Shown one piece after another: positions 12,878 to 26,169 of a stretch of 64,000 bases of DNA (its first letter is position 1; the number at the start of each line of letters is the position of its first letter). This stretch comes from Metopolophium dirhodum (Eukaryota; Arthropoda; Insecta; Hemiptera; Aphididae). The DNA is taken from positions 8,121,217 through 8,185,216 of the forward strand of contig NC_083561.1 of NCBI RefSeq assembly GCF_019925205.1, written 5' to 3'. The position numbers and the translations under genes were made by a program. The notes under the pieces were generated by a model. The model ran no database searches, was not told the DNA's origin, and saw nothing but the letters and a program-made list of their open reading frames with translations.

Positions 12878-14698
12878 CATACTAACGCACGCGTAAAATT
12901 CACGTAGACCGACAATTATAGACTATTATTTTATAGAAAATTGTATGATGGTACAATGCAGGTGTAGCACATAGAAAATGATTATATTTTATAGTAAAAT
13001 ATTATTTACTTACCCACGAGTTATAAGTTTGAACACTATTGTTCTTAATAATATGTTTTGTTTTTATAAAAAAGGTAGTTATACGTCTTGTATTTTTGTA
13101 ATGAATATTTATAAATTTATAAATATATAACACCTACCTATATAAAGTATAATATTGTTGTTTTATATTCACATAATCCACATTCTATCGATATTAAATT
13201 TTAGAAAAATATTGTATCTACTTATAACATATTTTCAATGTTTTTTTTTGAAAATATTCTCGATTTTGTACAAATTAATAATTGCTGTGCTTATATCAAC
13301 CATGACTATAATTAGGGGTTTTTTGAATTTATAAATACAGAAAATATTAGGCTAGAGCTGAAGCTCAATAATAAGATGAATAGTTCTGATTTCGTTATGT
13401 TAAGCAAATTTATTAATGTCAGCCCGCGGAAAATACGCAATTAGTGTGATGACGAGAATTAAAATTCTAAAATTCTTACTAGGCAAACAGAATATATATT
13501 CCAGGCCACATAAACTACTTTTAGATTTTACCCATGTAGGTATTGATATGGATTAAATGATTATGCTGGTTTAAATTATTGATTGGAATAAGTTTTAAAT
13601 TTGAACGTCACATATTTCTCCCATATTATTATCAACCATCAACCATAATAATACTTAACGAGAAAACTTTCTGTGAGCACTAGCTATGTCCACAACTAAG
13701 CTATCTTGATGGCTAATACCCTATACGCCTAGTAGTATAAATGTAAAATATAAATGTATTACTTATTCCTGTAAAATACATTATAGCCATCTATTTTTGG
13801 AATGAGTTAGGTAAATCATTTTTGAACGTTAGTGGCAATAGTCTGCGCCATATTATAGTATAAAATATGCAAAAAAACTAGAAAAGCATTAAAAAAAAAA
13901 ATTACGACAAAAGCACTTTCAAATTTTCATACTTGAAATCATAGTAACATGACATAAATTTCAATAGCACACTAGATTTGAAGTCATGCAAATAAAATAG
14001 CATATTCTTTTATGTCCCAAACCCAATAAATTATTTATCAACAACATATAAAACTGAAAGATAGCAGATGATTTTAGATATTTTTATTTATTTTTATACT
14101 AAGTATCAACATTCCAAATAATAACAATATACCACTGTTCACTTGCATAAGGTTGTGGGTGATTATTATTTATATAAACACAAAAGTCGTTAAGTTGGAT
14201 TACGTTTTTGTCAAATTAGAAAATTTTATATTGTCCACCAATTACCAACAAACTAAAAATCGAAACCGTACATTTTCCACAAGTATATAGTTAGTTACAA
14301 AGTCTTGACTCTTTATAGTTTCATTTCATTCGGGAAGTTGTTTAGGCTTTACTCGATTAGTGGAAATGAAATATTTTAATTGTAACGATGCATTTTTTGC
14401 AATTCAAATAATAATATAAAACAACCATTTATATAGACATTAAAAACCAATAAAACGGAACTTGCTTTGTTCCATTAATGTTATATAACTGTATAATGTA
14501 TACTACTTTACTGTAACGTTACAAAATATTAGTTGTTATAAGACCATATAACTTCAGAATTTTCTCACACTATGTCACTTATTGATATACATGACCTTTA
14601 TAATATTACTGTGAGTGTTTCATAAATACAAAAATACAGAAACCCTGCACATATAGATTATATGACTAATTCAAACGTTTATCATATTATTCCGATCT
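12878..14698. other. Spacer between the first and second aminopeptidase copies
   Basis: AT-rich DNA; I find no exon-like homology, no clear inverted-repeat element and no RNA gene. Confidence 0.5.
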
Positions 14699-15109
14699 TA
14701 TATCGTGGCCAATATTGCTGTTTTGGTCTACATGTTGTGCTTGTATGCCCTGGTCCGGCAGTTGAGCGGACAAGCTGGAAATACGAACTTGATGAATACC
14801 ACGAACACTGTGTTCCGGCTGCCTGGCACTATGACGACTTAACAATTCGAGTGGCAGAGGACTTCAACGGTACCGATAACTTAACGTTCAGTGGCGTGGT
14901 GAATATAAATATCATTGTCATCATGTTCACTGACGTCGTGAACCTTCAGGACCTTAACGTTACCACCGTGACGGAGACGGATATATAACGACAAACCCTT
15001 GGATTTAGAAATAAGCAAGTGGGTGTACCTGACGAACGACGAACAGTTCGAAATCCATCTTAACAAGTCCATTCCGAAAGGTAAATATCTAGGGGATGTT
15101 GGTCATGTA

Positions 15110-15765
15110 CAGTGTTGGGAATAGATAACTAAAAAATTATCTAGATAAGATAAGATAATTTTAACAAAATATTATCTAGATAAAAATAAAGATAACATAA
15201 ATGTAATTTATCTAGATAAAGATAAATTCAACAATATATTTATCTAAATAAATATCTTTATAAATATAATCTTTTTACACTTATTTTTATTGTTTTATAG
15301 TATTTTTGTAATATTATATTTATATCAGTATAATGACATAATATTTATAATAACAACAAATTGAGCCTTTGAAATACAGTTCTACGAAGTTAATTTTAAT
15401 TTATTCTTAAAATGAATGGGGAAATAAACCTATACCTAATTAATTTTAATATGCTTATTATGGCTAGTAGAGAAAGATGTATAGTGCAAGCCCGCATGCA
15501 GGTTCTCGTATTATCGTAATATTGTCGTTAATAATAACAAGAAATATATTCTTCTAATTTTATAAATAATTCATATTATATTAGAATTTTAGTAACATTG
15601 GTTTTAAAATTTTTTAGGGGCGCTATAATATTTATCTAGATAAGCTCATTTTTTATCTAAGCTAAACATTAGATAAATCGTAACATAATTATCTAGATAT
15701 TTTAAAAGATAATTTATTTCAAAAAATCGTATCTAGATAATTTATCTAGATAATTCCCAACACTG
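15110..15765. mobile_element. hAT-type MITE inserted in exon 1 of the pseudogene
   Basis: The ends are CAGTGTTGGGAAT and ATTCCCAACACTG. The flanking 8-bp repeats are GTCATGTA (15102-15109) and GTCATGCA (15766-15773), matching at 7 of 8 positions, so the insertion is not brand new. The interior is packed with TATCTAGATAA-like palindromes near both ends and has no ORF. It splits a coding exon between the N-domain strands. Confidence 0.9.
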
Positions 15766-16090
15766 GTCATGCACGTCGGCAATATTAGAACTGACGTGAC
15801 TGGTTTGTATTTGGATTCTTACGAGGAGCGAGATACGACTAAGTAAGTACAGCATTATTACTCTTATGACGATTTGAGCGGGGAAATATACGCTAAATTA
15901 TGATGGTCCTAACGAAACGCAACAGGTGGTTTGCTGTGACGCAATTCGAGCCGACTTATGCGAGAAGAGCGTTCCCGTGCTACGATGACGAACACGTGTA
16001 CAAAGCAAAGTTTAACATATTGGTTAAAAAAAGCAAACAAAAACACCCGATCGCGCTGTCTAACATGCCGATCCAATACATCAAACCCGG

Positions 16091-19000
16091 GTAAACGAGA
16101 CCAAAATTGTTTATACTTTTTGGATCGAAATCGAAATATTGAGTTTGTTTTAAAACCGTTTTAATAAATGTTAACTATTACGGAAGTATACAAAATGAAA
16201 TTATTTCAGTGGCAAGTTTAAAACTATAGATAAGTTCTGGTTTTATTACAGTTATACTCTTATGATAAGTATAGCTGGATTATAATATTTAAAAGTAATT
16301 TTTTACTCACGCGAAACTTCTAATTAAGAGGATATAACATATGTACAACTATTATGACTTCATTATTGTTACTCATATTTTCTAATACGATTTCGTTGCT
16401 ATTAATAATGTTTATTGAGTGAATAACATTATCCACGTGCTCATTTGACGGCTTTATTTATACTTTAATTTAAAAGCGAGCAAAGAAAATATTTAAATCG
16501 TTATAGTTTGTCTACTGATATAACTCGATTTAAAAATTGAAAAATATAAAAACATGTACTAGACTACTATAGCTTAGAGATAATCTAGAACCTGGTTATT
16601 GTTAGATTCTTGACATTTTATAAAAGGTAAATTTACTTTAATATTAATTAACAATCAATTCACATTTTAAATTCGGAAATTAAAGTAGGATATTTAAATA
16701 ATGCGTTAACAAAGTGTCATCTTAATATTTACGAAAAAAATTTAAAAAAAAAATTAGTATTTATTGAAACATAATATACAAAAAGTATATTGTATTAATT
16801 ATATCAAGATGATATATTTTTAAATTTACATTTTTATTATTTATTGTTTTTTCCAAACTTAACTTGGGCAACAAGGACTATTATTTTTTAACAAAGCTCT
16901 ACATTTTATTTGCATGGCCATATTATTATTATAATATACATAAATATTATAACACAACTAGATTTACATGTCTAAGCCAGATTTTTGGAGATTTAAGATA
17001 GAGTCGTTGCGACTATTTCTGACGATAGATCGAGAAGTTTTATTTCATTATTTCTCCCTAAACCCACACTTAAACATTTCATTAGTATTATTTTTTATAT
17101 TTCACAATACACGATGAATACAATAAATATTGGATCCTTTAGACTTTATTCCCCTTATAAGCTATTTATGTGCGAACCTGGTGTGGCTAGATTCTTAGTC
17201 AGTGCATTGACTGTATAAAGCTTTCGTCATGATTTTATTTCTTTCAGTGATTGCCAGGCTTGTGTAATATTTTGTTTAAATTTAAAAAAAAAATGATGGG
17301 ATTGAGTAATTACTATGAATATTCAGTTGTCTAATGTCTTACAAAATATTGAGACCTATATAGGTACCTAGTTTTCTTTCTGTCTTTATTAAACAGTATT
17401 ATTTTTATGCTGCAGATATTTGAAAAAACGTGGAAGTCACTCTGATGCATAGAATGTTTCGTGTGTACTTCGTCATTTAGTAGGTCATTATTAATATAAA
17501 TGGTCAACGGATGAGATAAATTTGAATCTATCAAAATTCATTGTAATATTGTGTACGATGAAAACAATTTCTGAGCGGAGACGGTTGGTTTGCCTGTATT
17601 CCTAAACATATTACCTACCATTGATTATAAATAGTTATATAACATAGAACTATAACAATGATATTAGTTACTATTAGTAAACAGGAATTTGTATTATCCA
17701 ATAGGTACTATAATACTGTAGATTGAACTATTTTTTGACAAAATGTCTTATATATAATTTATTATTGTTATTAACTTATAAGTAAATATCAACGTGCCTA
17801 CCATAGAACGGTGTGATAGGTTCATGGTAAGTAACTTCAAATTAGTGTAAACATTTTGAAAATTTTATTTTATTTTAACTTATAAATAACAAAATAAAAA
17901 TATACGTAATGAAAACAAAAAGATTCAAATCGATACATAAAATATTTTTTGAATAACAACAAAATAGCTCAACTCGTTGGAGGAAAAATAATTATTTTAA
18001 TTTCAATATCAAATGTTATCAATATTAGAATTTTAAATTCAATTAAAAATTATTGTTCATAAGTAATATAGATATTTTAAAATTTCTTTGAGTTATAGTT
18101 ATTATAAACCAGTATTTTTCAATTCCGTATTAAAATGAATAATTATTGATTATATACATTTTTAGCAACAAAACAATTTACAAATATTCGTGATTTTTAC
18201 AAGATATGTCAACATTTGTACTTAATTCTAACTCTCATAAAAATAATTGTTATTATACTAAAAATAACTAGATTTTTAAATTTTTATTTTTTAAGGATTC
18301 TCAATGAGAAATTCGTTTTCAATCTTCAAGCTTATGGCCTATATTTTTTTATTAGTAATAAATAAATACAAAGCTAAAAAAATCGACTAATTTCAAATGT
18401 CTATAAGTTACTCAAATAGATTCAAACTATTTTGAAAATATATTCATGTTATAAAAATGCTAACATAAAAATTCTAACATTTCAAGTCGTTATAAAGTTA
18501 TTATTTTTGTTTAATTACATTAAAAAATGTAATGAAATTTTGTTGAAAACTTTAAGCTGGTACCGTTTGAAAATATCACCGAATGTTTCTGTTACCTATT
18601 TATTAGTTTTTCCCGATCATTATTTAAAGCACTGGTAATTTGCTACTTAAATCCCAGATTTATGAATTATAATAAATTTGCTGCCAGAAACCCACCTCAA
18701 AGTTAAAGTCTAAACATAATTTTTACCTTTCCAATAGACAAAATCAGGCTATATATATAAAAAAGAAATAATTAAATTAATACACTCATTATTGTAAAAC
18801 CAATACATCATTGCTCTGCTTTAAATTTAAAAAGTGATGTTAAAACGAAACTTGAGTGAACTAAAAATACTTATCATGGTTAAATTGTACATTATAACCA
18901 TTTCTATTTAAAATTAAATAAAAAAGATTGATCTTACATTGTGAACACTAATGATTCATTTAAAAAGTAAACAGCACTCCCGTAAATCAACAAGATAAAG

Positions 19001-20070
19001 GTACTTGTAGGTTTTTTTTAAAACTTGTACTCGAGGACCTGCCAATAGTCGAACGACTGTATACTATATGATCAAAGTGTGTTTAAGGTGACATATTAAT
19101 CGAATATAGAAAAGTTTAAATTCTTGCATAACAAATAGTTGTTAAGAAGTGTTCATAATACGTAATAATAATGTTCCTTAATAACTAATTTATTATATTT
19201 TTAACTATAAAAATAAAACATAATGAACAAAATAAAAATTACTTTTAAAATGTAATAAAATATATAAAACATTTACAAATAGGTAACCTAATAACATACT
19301 ATCTATGTATAATAAATAATAATGGAATTACAGCAATAAGTTGTGTTTAAAACACGATGTTTTAAAATATTCGTATTATTAAATGTAATATTTATATTTA
19401 TGAACGCTTAACAATAACTTTAAGTAGATAGATTCTTGATAGTTTTATATTACATCAAAAATTACAATTTTTCTGGTCCATGACGAATCAATAAAGTATA
19501 TTGACGTGTCGAGGGTATTTCATAAATTAAAAACATTGAACTTAAATAGATCATGTTATACTATGAAATGGTTAAACGCTATAGAATTTCATTCACAATA
19601 TAAATAAAACAAGAGATAAACATTTATATAAAAAAAGTTACGTTTAAAATTGTTTTTACTAAGAAACTAAGAAATCCAAAATTTGTAAGATATTGATATA
19701 ACTAATGATCTTTTAATAAACTAGCTACAAAAAGAGAATAATTTTCGAGGTTCAATACCTAGTTGTAGTTCAAGACTTCAAGTATTCAAATATTATCTGT
19801 ATAATATTATTTGTGTCTACACCATAATATTATAGAATTAAGCTTTTATCAAACCAACATAAATATACATTTTTTAATGAGTATAGATAATAAAATATTT
19901 TACTAAAACTAATAACCAGCACTGAATGGCCAACACGAAAATATTATACTCTGCGATTTATTATGAGATTTAAAACTTAAGCTTAGGTTGTCGTAAATTG
20001 TTCAATTAAAATATAAAATTGTAATTTATACCAAGTCATTAAACAATTAATAGTAAAATCTCGAATACAG
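16091..20070. other. Long intron 2 of the pseudogene, with a repeat-end fragment
   Basis: Nearly 4 kb of AT-rich intron with no coding signal. At 18791-18822 there is a short piece resembling the end of the repeat found whole at 24868-26169 and 47224-47773 (the reverse complement of its GATTCTGAGCG end). I see nothing else I can support. Confidence 0.45.
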
Positions 20071-23000
20071 TTTGAACCAATCGGAAACGGTTCGCTGCAC
20101 ACAAACTCCTCAGATGTCGAGTTCCTTAGTTGTCATTTACGTGGGTGAATTCGTACCAAGTAAAAATGATAAGAACGATTCGTCGATAACGATGACGGTT
20201 TACACATACCGAGAAATATCCAATCAAACCCAGTATGTCTTGGACGAAGCTCCGAAACCTCTACGCGCGCTGGAAGAGTATACGGGCTTGTTATTTATGA
20301 TTCCCGAAATGGACTTGTTGGACGTACTGAATTTGAGTTTTGGGGCGATGGAAAATTGGGGAATCAATAGTTATAAGTAAGGCACGACGGACGAGTGGAT
20401 TCGATGATTAATATAGTTTATGTTTTCCGGGCGTGTTTTTGAATTTTTGCAGGGAAAGCTATCTACTGCTATCGTTTGATTTGAAAACGAGAATGAAAAT
20501 GCATGTGTTCATAATTGTACAACATGAATTCACTCATCAATGGTTCGGAAACCTGGTCATCTGTAAGTGGTGGGACTATTTATGACTAAACGAGGGTTTT
20601 GCGCAGTATTTTCAATACTTTGCTACCAAAATGGTAATATGGTATACAATATAAACGACTTATTATCATGTCGTTTGTATTATATTTCTTTTTTTTCTTA
20701 AATTTTCTTATTTTCACAATTGAAATACACTCGTTTGCTCTTGTCGGAGTAGCCAGTAGGCGAGAACCAACTGGACCGATGGAAGAACTGTTTGTGGTCG
20801 AAGCGTTTCAGGATGCATTGGCGTATAGCCAGAATCCCCAGACATCCGATAACCACGTCCGTTAGCACTCCCGAAGAGATCAAAAACGTATTTAAACCGA
20901 TATCGTACAAAAAGGCAAAGTAGGTTCTGAGAATGTTGAATACGTTTGTGACCACATATCTATTCAGTTCAAAATGTCCCTTCGAAAATATTTGCAAGCC
21001 ATGAGGTATGTTCAATATGTTTTTATATCAATATTAAGGGTTAAGAACATTTAAAGTTTTTTATTTTAATACACGCATATACCAATAATGATATTAAATT
21101 GAGTTAGTTAAAATTACTTGAGGATTTTCATTTATAGCCAAAGTGTAGCAAAGCCTTCAGACCGGTTTTCGTCATTTGACTCTGTGTTATACGAATATGA
21201 TTATGACATTGGAAATGAATTGACAGCAAACGAATTGATGTCCGATTGGACGTTACAATTTGTATGTCCGGTACTGAATATCACAAGAAATACAACACTA
21301 CAAACACATGTTTAGTGATTCAAGTAAAGAAAACAAATTTGTTCAATTCTTATATTAAATTTAATTAATTTAATACTGAATAGTATCTAATTAGTAATGC
21401 AATACTTATAATATATTATTATCATACATTTAAATATATGGACTATTATTCAACATGGCAATGCTAACATGTGAGTACTTATGATATATTTTACTCGGAT
21501 AGTATTCATTCCCAAATCAGTTGAACGGCGTAATTAAATATTTTTTTCTAATTTTTTTATACCTTTAATGTAGAGTCAATTGTATATCAATAAGACCGAT
21601 GGAATCTTCAGAGAAACGGCAGCATAGCACATTGGTTTCACGTTTACAACCGACGTGAGCAAAACTTCCATTGATGTTAAACTATCCGCTTGGATAAACA
21701 AAGAATCGGCGTCGACCGTTATAAAGGCCCCCTGAAGTATAAAGTGGTACATGTTCAACATACAATCCGTCGGTAAGTGTTGATGTGACACCTTCAGAGT
21801 CGAATAATAATCGATCTCATACCGATATGTCTATCAATCAGGTGTGTACAGGGTGAACTATGAAGACGATAACTGGATGGCGCTGATCAAGCAGTTGAAC
21901 GATACCCCAACGATATCAACGTCCTCAACCGCGCCCAGCTGTTAGGTGACGCGTTTAATTTGGTGAGGTCGGGCCAATTGGACAATTCAGTGCCGTTACA
22001 CTTGCCCAAATACCTGAAGAATGAAAACAACTCTACGCCGTGGTATTCGGCACTGAATGGCTTCGCGTACTTGTTAGAGCGCGTGCACCGCAGCTCTAAA
22101 ATGTTACGTAAAGTTCAAGGTAAATATTGTAGAGACTTGATGATGATAAATAAAAATAATTAACGATCACAGATTATATAAATATTTTTTTTAAATTAAG
22201 TTTATGTCAGCGACTTGGCGGGAACCATATACAATAAACTATAATTCCTCGTGTCGAACAGCTACACTGAGTTTAAGGTGATGAGTGCTTGGAAAATTTT
22301 CTCGACGTAGGCTTGTAGGTTGGAGAACAAATACTGTACGACGAAAGTACAGGAATATTTTGATAAATGGCAAACTGGAGAGGATTCAGTAGCTATCTTC
22401 CTTACAATCATCCAAATGTATAACTTAAATGATGTTATTGCACAGAATACCAGCCGAAATTAAAGGTGTTGGAGTTGTTGGTTCATCGATCTTTATTAAA
22501 ATGTTTGAATTGTTCAAGAAATCGAAATCGATTTCAGAAAAAATGTCCTTTGAGTTGGCTCTTGGATGTTCTACTAACAAGACAAAATTAACTGAGTATG
22601 TGTATAAAGTTAAGAATATTCAATTTTATATATTTGTAATATTATAAACTAAGAGCTCAGTTTAAAGCTATTTATTTACTACATTTTGCACACACTCATT
22701 TTTCAAACGCCAGTGTCCTCTTATTTACAAAATATATTGTAACTGCTAATTTCGTTTCAGGTACATGAACCATATATCAGATGGTTTGATTGAAAAAAGA
22801 TACTTTAGATATTTCACATCTGCAATATCAGCGACCACGTTAGGTCTCAACGTGTTATATGAATTTCTGTCTACTAATTTAAACAGTACTCTGAATGAGC
22901 TACTTGACGTCAAAGACACCATAACGTATATTTACTCAACCCTGGCCAACAGAATGACTACATTGAGAAAGTTGGTACCAGACCTATTATTATAACTCCT

Positions 23001-23647
23001 TATCCTTTCGTTAACCTAACAATAGTTTTATCGCATAACACCTATTATTATTATTTTTTTTAATGTAAAATAATTTAATGTTATACTTTTTTAAATCCTT
23101 ATGTTATAATATTTACCCATTTTCTATTAACTAGTAGTAACAATTCTGAAGTCTTATACCGTCTACTAATTATTTTTTTTTATGTTTAGAACCTCAGTTA
23201 TCATGATACTCGTTGACTTCCTATAATATATTTATATTGATTGACTTCGGTGACAACGAATAATTATTTTGAAAATAATTTTAGTACTCATTATTTTAGC
23301 TAAGAAATTTAAAAAACAATTCCACTGTTCCTATTTCTGTGAGATCGTCGTTTGAAAAATCTTATAAAAAGGTCAATGATAAACTGGCGTGGTTCAACAA
23401 GTAAGCAGATGGAATCAGCCAATGGGCATTAGAAAATCAAGAACCTAATCCACATACTACAGCAACCGAAACCACTACACACACATGTCTACTGAAATAT
23501 CCACGATGGTTAATCAAACGTATATTACAACCTCAATAGGTACCACACGATTGTCTACCACTTATCTTATGCTAGTTACTAAATATGTGACGATGACCAC
23601 ATCTAAACCATCCAGTATACAAGTTGTATAATGTTACTTTCGTCAAT

Positions 23648-24412
23648 AGAGCGTCGGATAAGAATGGGTGGATCATTTTAAAACGACACCAAGAATACTA
23701 ACATATTTAATGGGAGAAATTGTCAGGAATTTGAAAAAATCAGATGCGATAGAAGAAGCGTGATCAATGTTTACACATGAAACAATTACCTGAATCAAGA
23801 ACTGTACGTTAAGGAAAGAACGCTGACGTTGTTTGAAACTACGCAGAACTACATAGATAGTTAATAGGACGCTACCCATACATTTATTGTCTCCGTCTTA
23901 CACACCCACGACATAGCAAATTGTCGTACACTAGTTTCAATAGTGTGCTGTTCGTTTTGATACTTGAGCGAATTGACCTATTATAATACTTTTAAACTTT
24001 TAGGTAAGAACATTCTGTGCTTAAACGTTGGCGATTTTTAAAAATCTCTATTTTCAAGCAAAATATGAGTATGGGAAATATCAAAAATTAAAAATGCTCA
24101 TATCTCGCTTGAAAATTAAAATATCGAATAAAAGCCAACGCTTAAGCACAGATAATGTCATGATTTAAAAATTGATAATAGATCAAATCGCTCTAATATC
24201 AAAACTAACTGCACAATATTGAAACTAGTGAACGAAAATTTGTTATGTCGTACGTGTGTAAGACGGAGACAACAAATGCATGGGTAGCATCCTCTTAAAA
24301 TTAATTGAAAAAAATGGACTTAAAGTCGATACCTGACTTTGGGAAATGGAAAACTGGTGAATAAACGCTTTCCGGTATGTAAACCAGTTATCAAGTTCGG
24401 TTGTATATTATA
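23648..24412 (+). pseudogene. Solitary relic of aminopeptidase exon 3, interrupted by a mobile element
   Basis: The blocks at 23648-23864 and 24299-24412 match exon 3 of the gene at 28961-36068 (31086-31385) base by base over long runs, and continue into the first bases of its intron 3. This is therefore a DNA-level duplication and not a retrocopy. Several stops, an altered acceptor and a deletion in the GAMEN region disable it. No neighbouring exons accompany it. It marks a past partial duplication or a whole copy lost by deletion. Confidence 0.8.
23865..24294. mobile_element. TTAA-flanked inverted-repeat element (piggyBac-like MITE)
   Basis: The left end (starting GGACGCTACCCAT) and the reverse complement of the right end (GGATGCTACCCAT) stay similar for well over 150 bp, so nearly the whole element can fold back on itself. 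It is bracketed by TTAA at 23861-23864 and 24295-24298, the duplication used by piggyBac-type transposases. It has no coding capacity and splits the exon-3 relic. The class assignment is inferred from TTAA and the inverted repeat only. Confidence 0.72.
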
Positions 24413-24867
24413 ATCATAAGCGTATCAGCATAAAATAACCTAACATGAGTTGGTATATTCTCTTAAGCAGTTGGTCAACTTTAGAATTTTGGTATAAATA
24501 TCATGAGTAGGTACATCTTTGAAAATTAAATGTGAAATAGTTTAACTGATATAATCATTTTTAAGTTTCACGTATCTACTATACATATATTATGAGGTTT
24601 ACATACGGGTGTATAATATATTATGCTATTTTTGGTAGGTTAAGATTTAGGAATATATATTTTGTTAATGCATTATAATTGGATGTGAAACTTCAGTGTA
24701 TTGAAATTAGAATATTTATTTTTACTTTCATATTCATAAATCATTTATTAGAATCAAGGGTGTTTGAGCCGACGCGTTTTTAGTAAGTAGGTATCTACAA
24801 AAAAATTCCTCACAAGAAAAATGCTCACCATTGGTAAAATAGTTTAATCAGATATCGAATTTTTTTA

Positions 24868-26169
24868 GATTCTGAGCGAAGCGATGAATGTATTGATTTT
24901 ACAATGTGTGTTTTTTTTTTATTTTTTATTTTTTTTTTTGTGTCTGTCATCACCTTTTAGGACAGTAAAAGTGCTTGGATTTTCTACAACAGTAACTTTT
25001 CTGATAGGAAAGTGAATCTAGTTGGTACTTTGGGGGGTCAAAAGTAATAATTTCCCAGTAGTTTTCAAAAGCGACGTGAAAAACAAAAGAAAAATTAAGG
25101 AAAAACGGGAATTTTTACGCAAAATCTGTTTTCGAGAAAATTGATTTTTGTTTTTGGTATAACTCTAAAGAATGTTTATAATTGCATTTTCTATACACCA
25201 TAACATTTTCCAAATATTTTGACTTATTTTGAGCTGTTTACGGACATTGTCAATTTCCATTTTTTTTAGTTTTTTTTCTATAAATATCAATAAAATTTTA
25301 TTTGTTGAGTAAAAAAGCTCGAAAATTTAATAGAAGGCTCCTAGGTTATTGTTTCAAAGGCAGATGAAAAAAATTAAAAATCCTTAGTCACAGTTTTTAT
25401 TTGTAAGCATTTAAAGTTCAAATTTTGACAAAATACGGAAAAATCACGAAAATTAGCAAATTATTTTGAGTTGAGAATTCATAAAAATTTTTCTTTTTAA
25501 ATCTAAGATTTGAAAATGTAATATAAGATTACTCATAAGTTTTTCTACCTTTACCAAAAAAAAAAAATGTCTACAAGAAACTTAAATTAAATTTTGATGA
25601 GCGTCTGAAATTTATATTTTTACAACATTTGATATTCACTGGATATCTCATGTAACGATTTTCTTATTTTGTTGTAATTAAAAAACGAATGACCGTAGAT
25701 ACTTGAAAATTTCACTGAATGTTTATATTAGCATTTTCTATACACCATACAATTTTGAAAATAATTTGGCTCTTTTTGAACTGTTTACAGACATAGTCAG
25801 TTTTCAATTTTTTTAGTTTTTTTTTCTATAAATATCAATAAAATGTTATTTGTTGTGTAAAAAAGCGTGAAAATTTAATGCAAGGCTCCTGATATAATGT
25901 TACAATTTCAGTTGAAAAATATTAAAAATACATAGGCAAAATTTTTTTTATAAGCATTTAAAGTTCAAATTTTGACAACATTTATCAAATTTATAATTTA
26001 TTAATTATTTTGTAGTTAAAAATGTATAAAATGTTTAACTTTTATGGCTAAGGATTGAAAATTTAAAACAAGGCTCCACTTAAATAGGTTATATATAAAT
26101 TACTTTATTCACAATAATATCATCAAATATACTTATTTCATAGGCTGACTGACCGTTTTCGCTCAGAAT
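24868..26169. repeat. Interspersed repeat with GATTCTGAGCG inverted ends and an internal duplication
   Basis: The left end reads GATTCTGAGCGAAGCGATGA and the right end reads CGTTTTCGCTCAGAAT, an imperfect inverted pair. Inside, a module at about 25165-25440 recurs at about 25715-25985. Both contain the words TTTTCTATACACCAT, CTATAAATATCAATAAAAT and AAGCATTTAAAGTTCAAATTT. A second copy lies inverted at 47224-47773. I recall this sequence type as very common in aphid genomes, but I cannot name the family. Confidence 0.7.

Larger units (their letters stand above)
14699..23632 (+). pseudogene. Aminopeptidase N pseudogene with at least ten disabling lesions
   Basis: All twelve exons of the family plan can be traced. 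Exon 1 (about 14699-15842) has a signal-peptide-like start without a clear ATG, then FRLPG. It is frameshifted near 14826 and again near 14985, and a hAT element interrupts it. Exon 2 is 15926-16090, with CYDDEH where CYDEP is usual. Exon 3 is 20071-20376 and keeps GAMEN. Exon 4 is 20453-20633; it keeps HEFTH and LNEG but has TGA at 20583-20585 in place of the conserved Trp between them. Exon 5 has a frameshift near 20850 and TAG at 20921-20923. Exon 7 has TAG at 21625 and TGA at 21733. Exon 8 is frameshifted near 21905. Exon 9 has several stops. Exons 10 and 11 (about 22446-22979) are fairly intact. Exon 12 begins near 23300, has an early TAA and then a Thr-rich stretch. The surviving zinc and GAMEN motifs suggest the ancestor was an active peptidase. 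Confidence 0.88.

Noticed and set aside
24868..26169. CRISPR-like or satellite interpretation of repeated AT-rich modules
   Set aside because: The modules are long, only two, and imperfect; they fit an interspersed eukaryotic repeat with an internal duplication.
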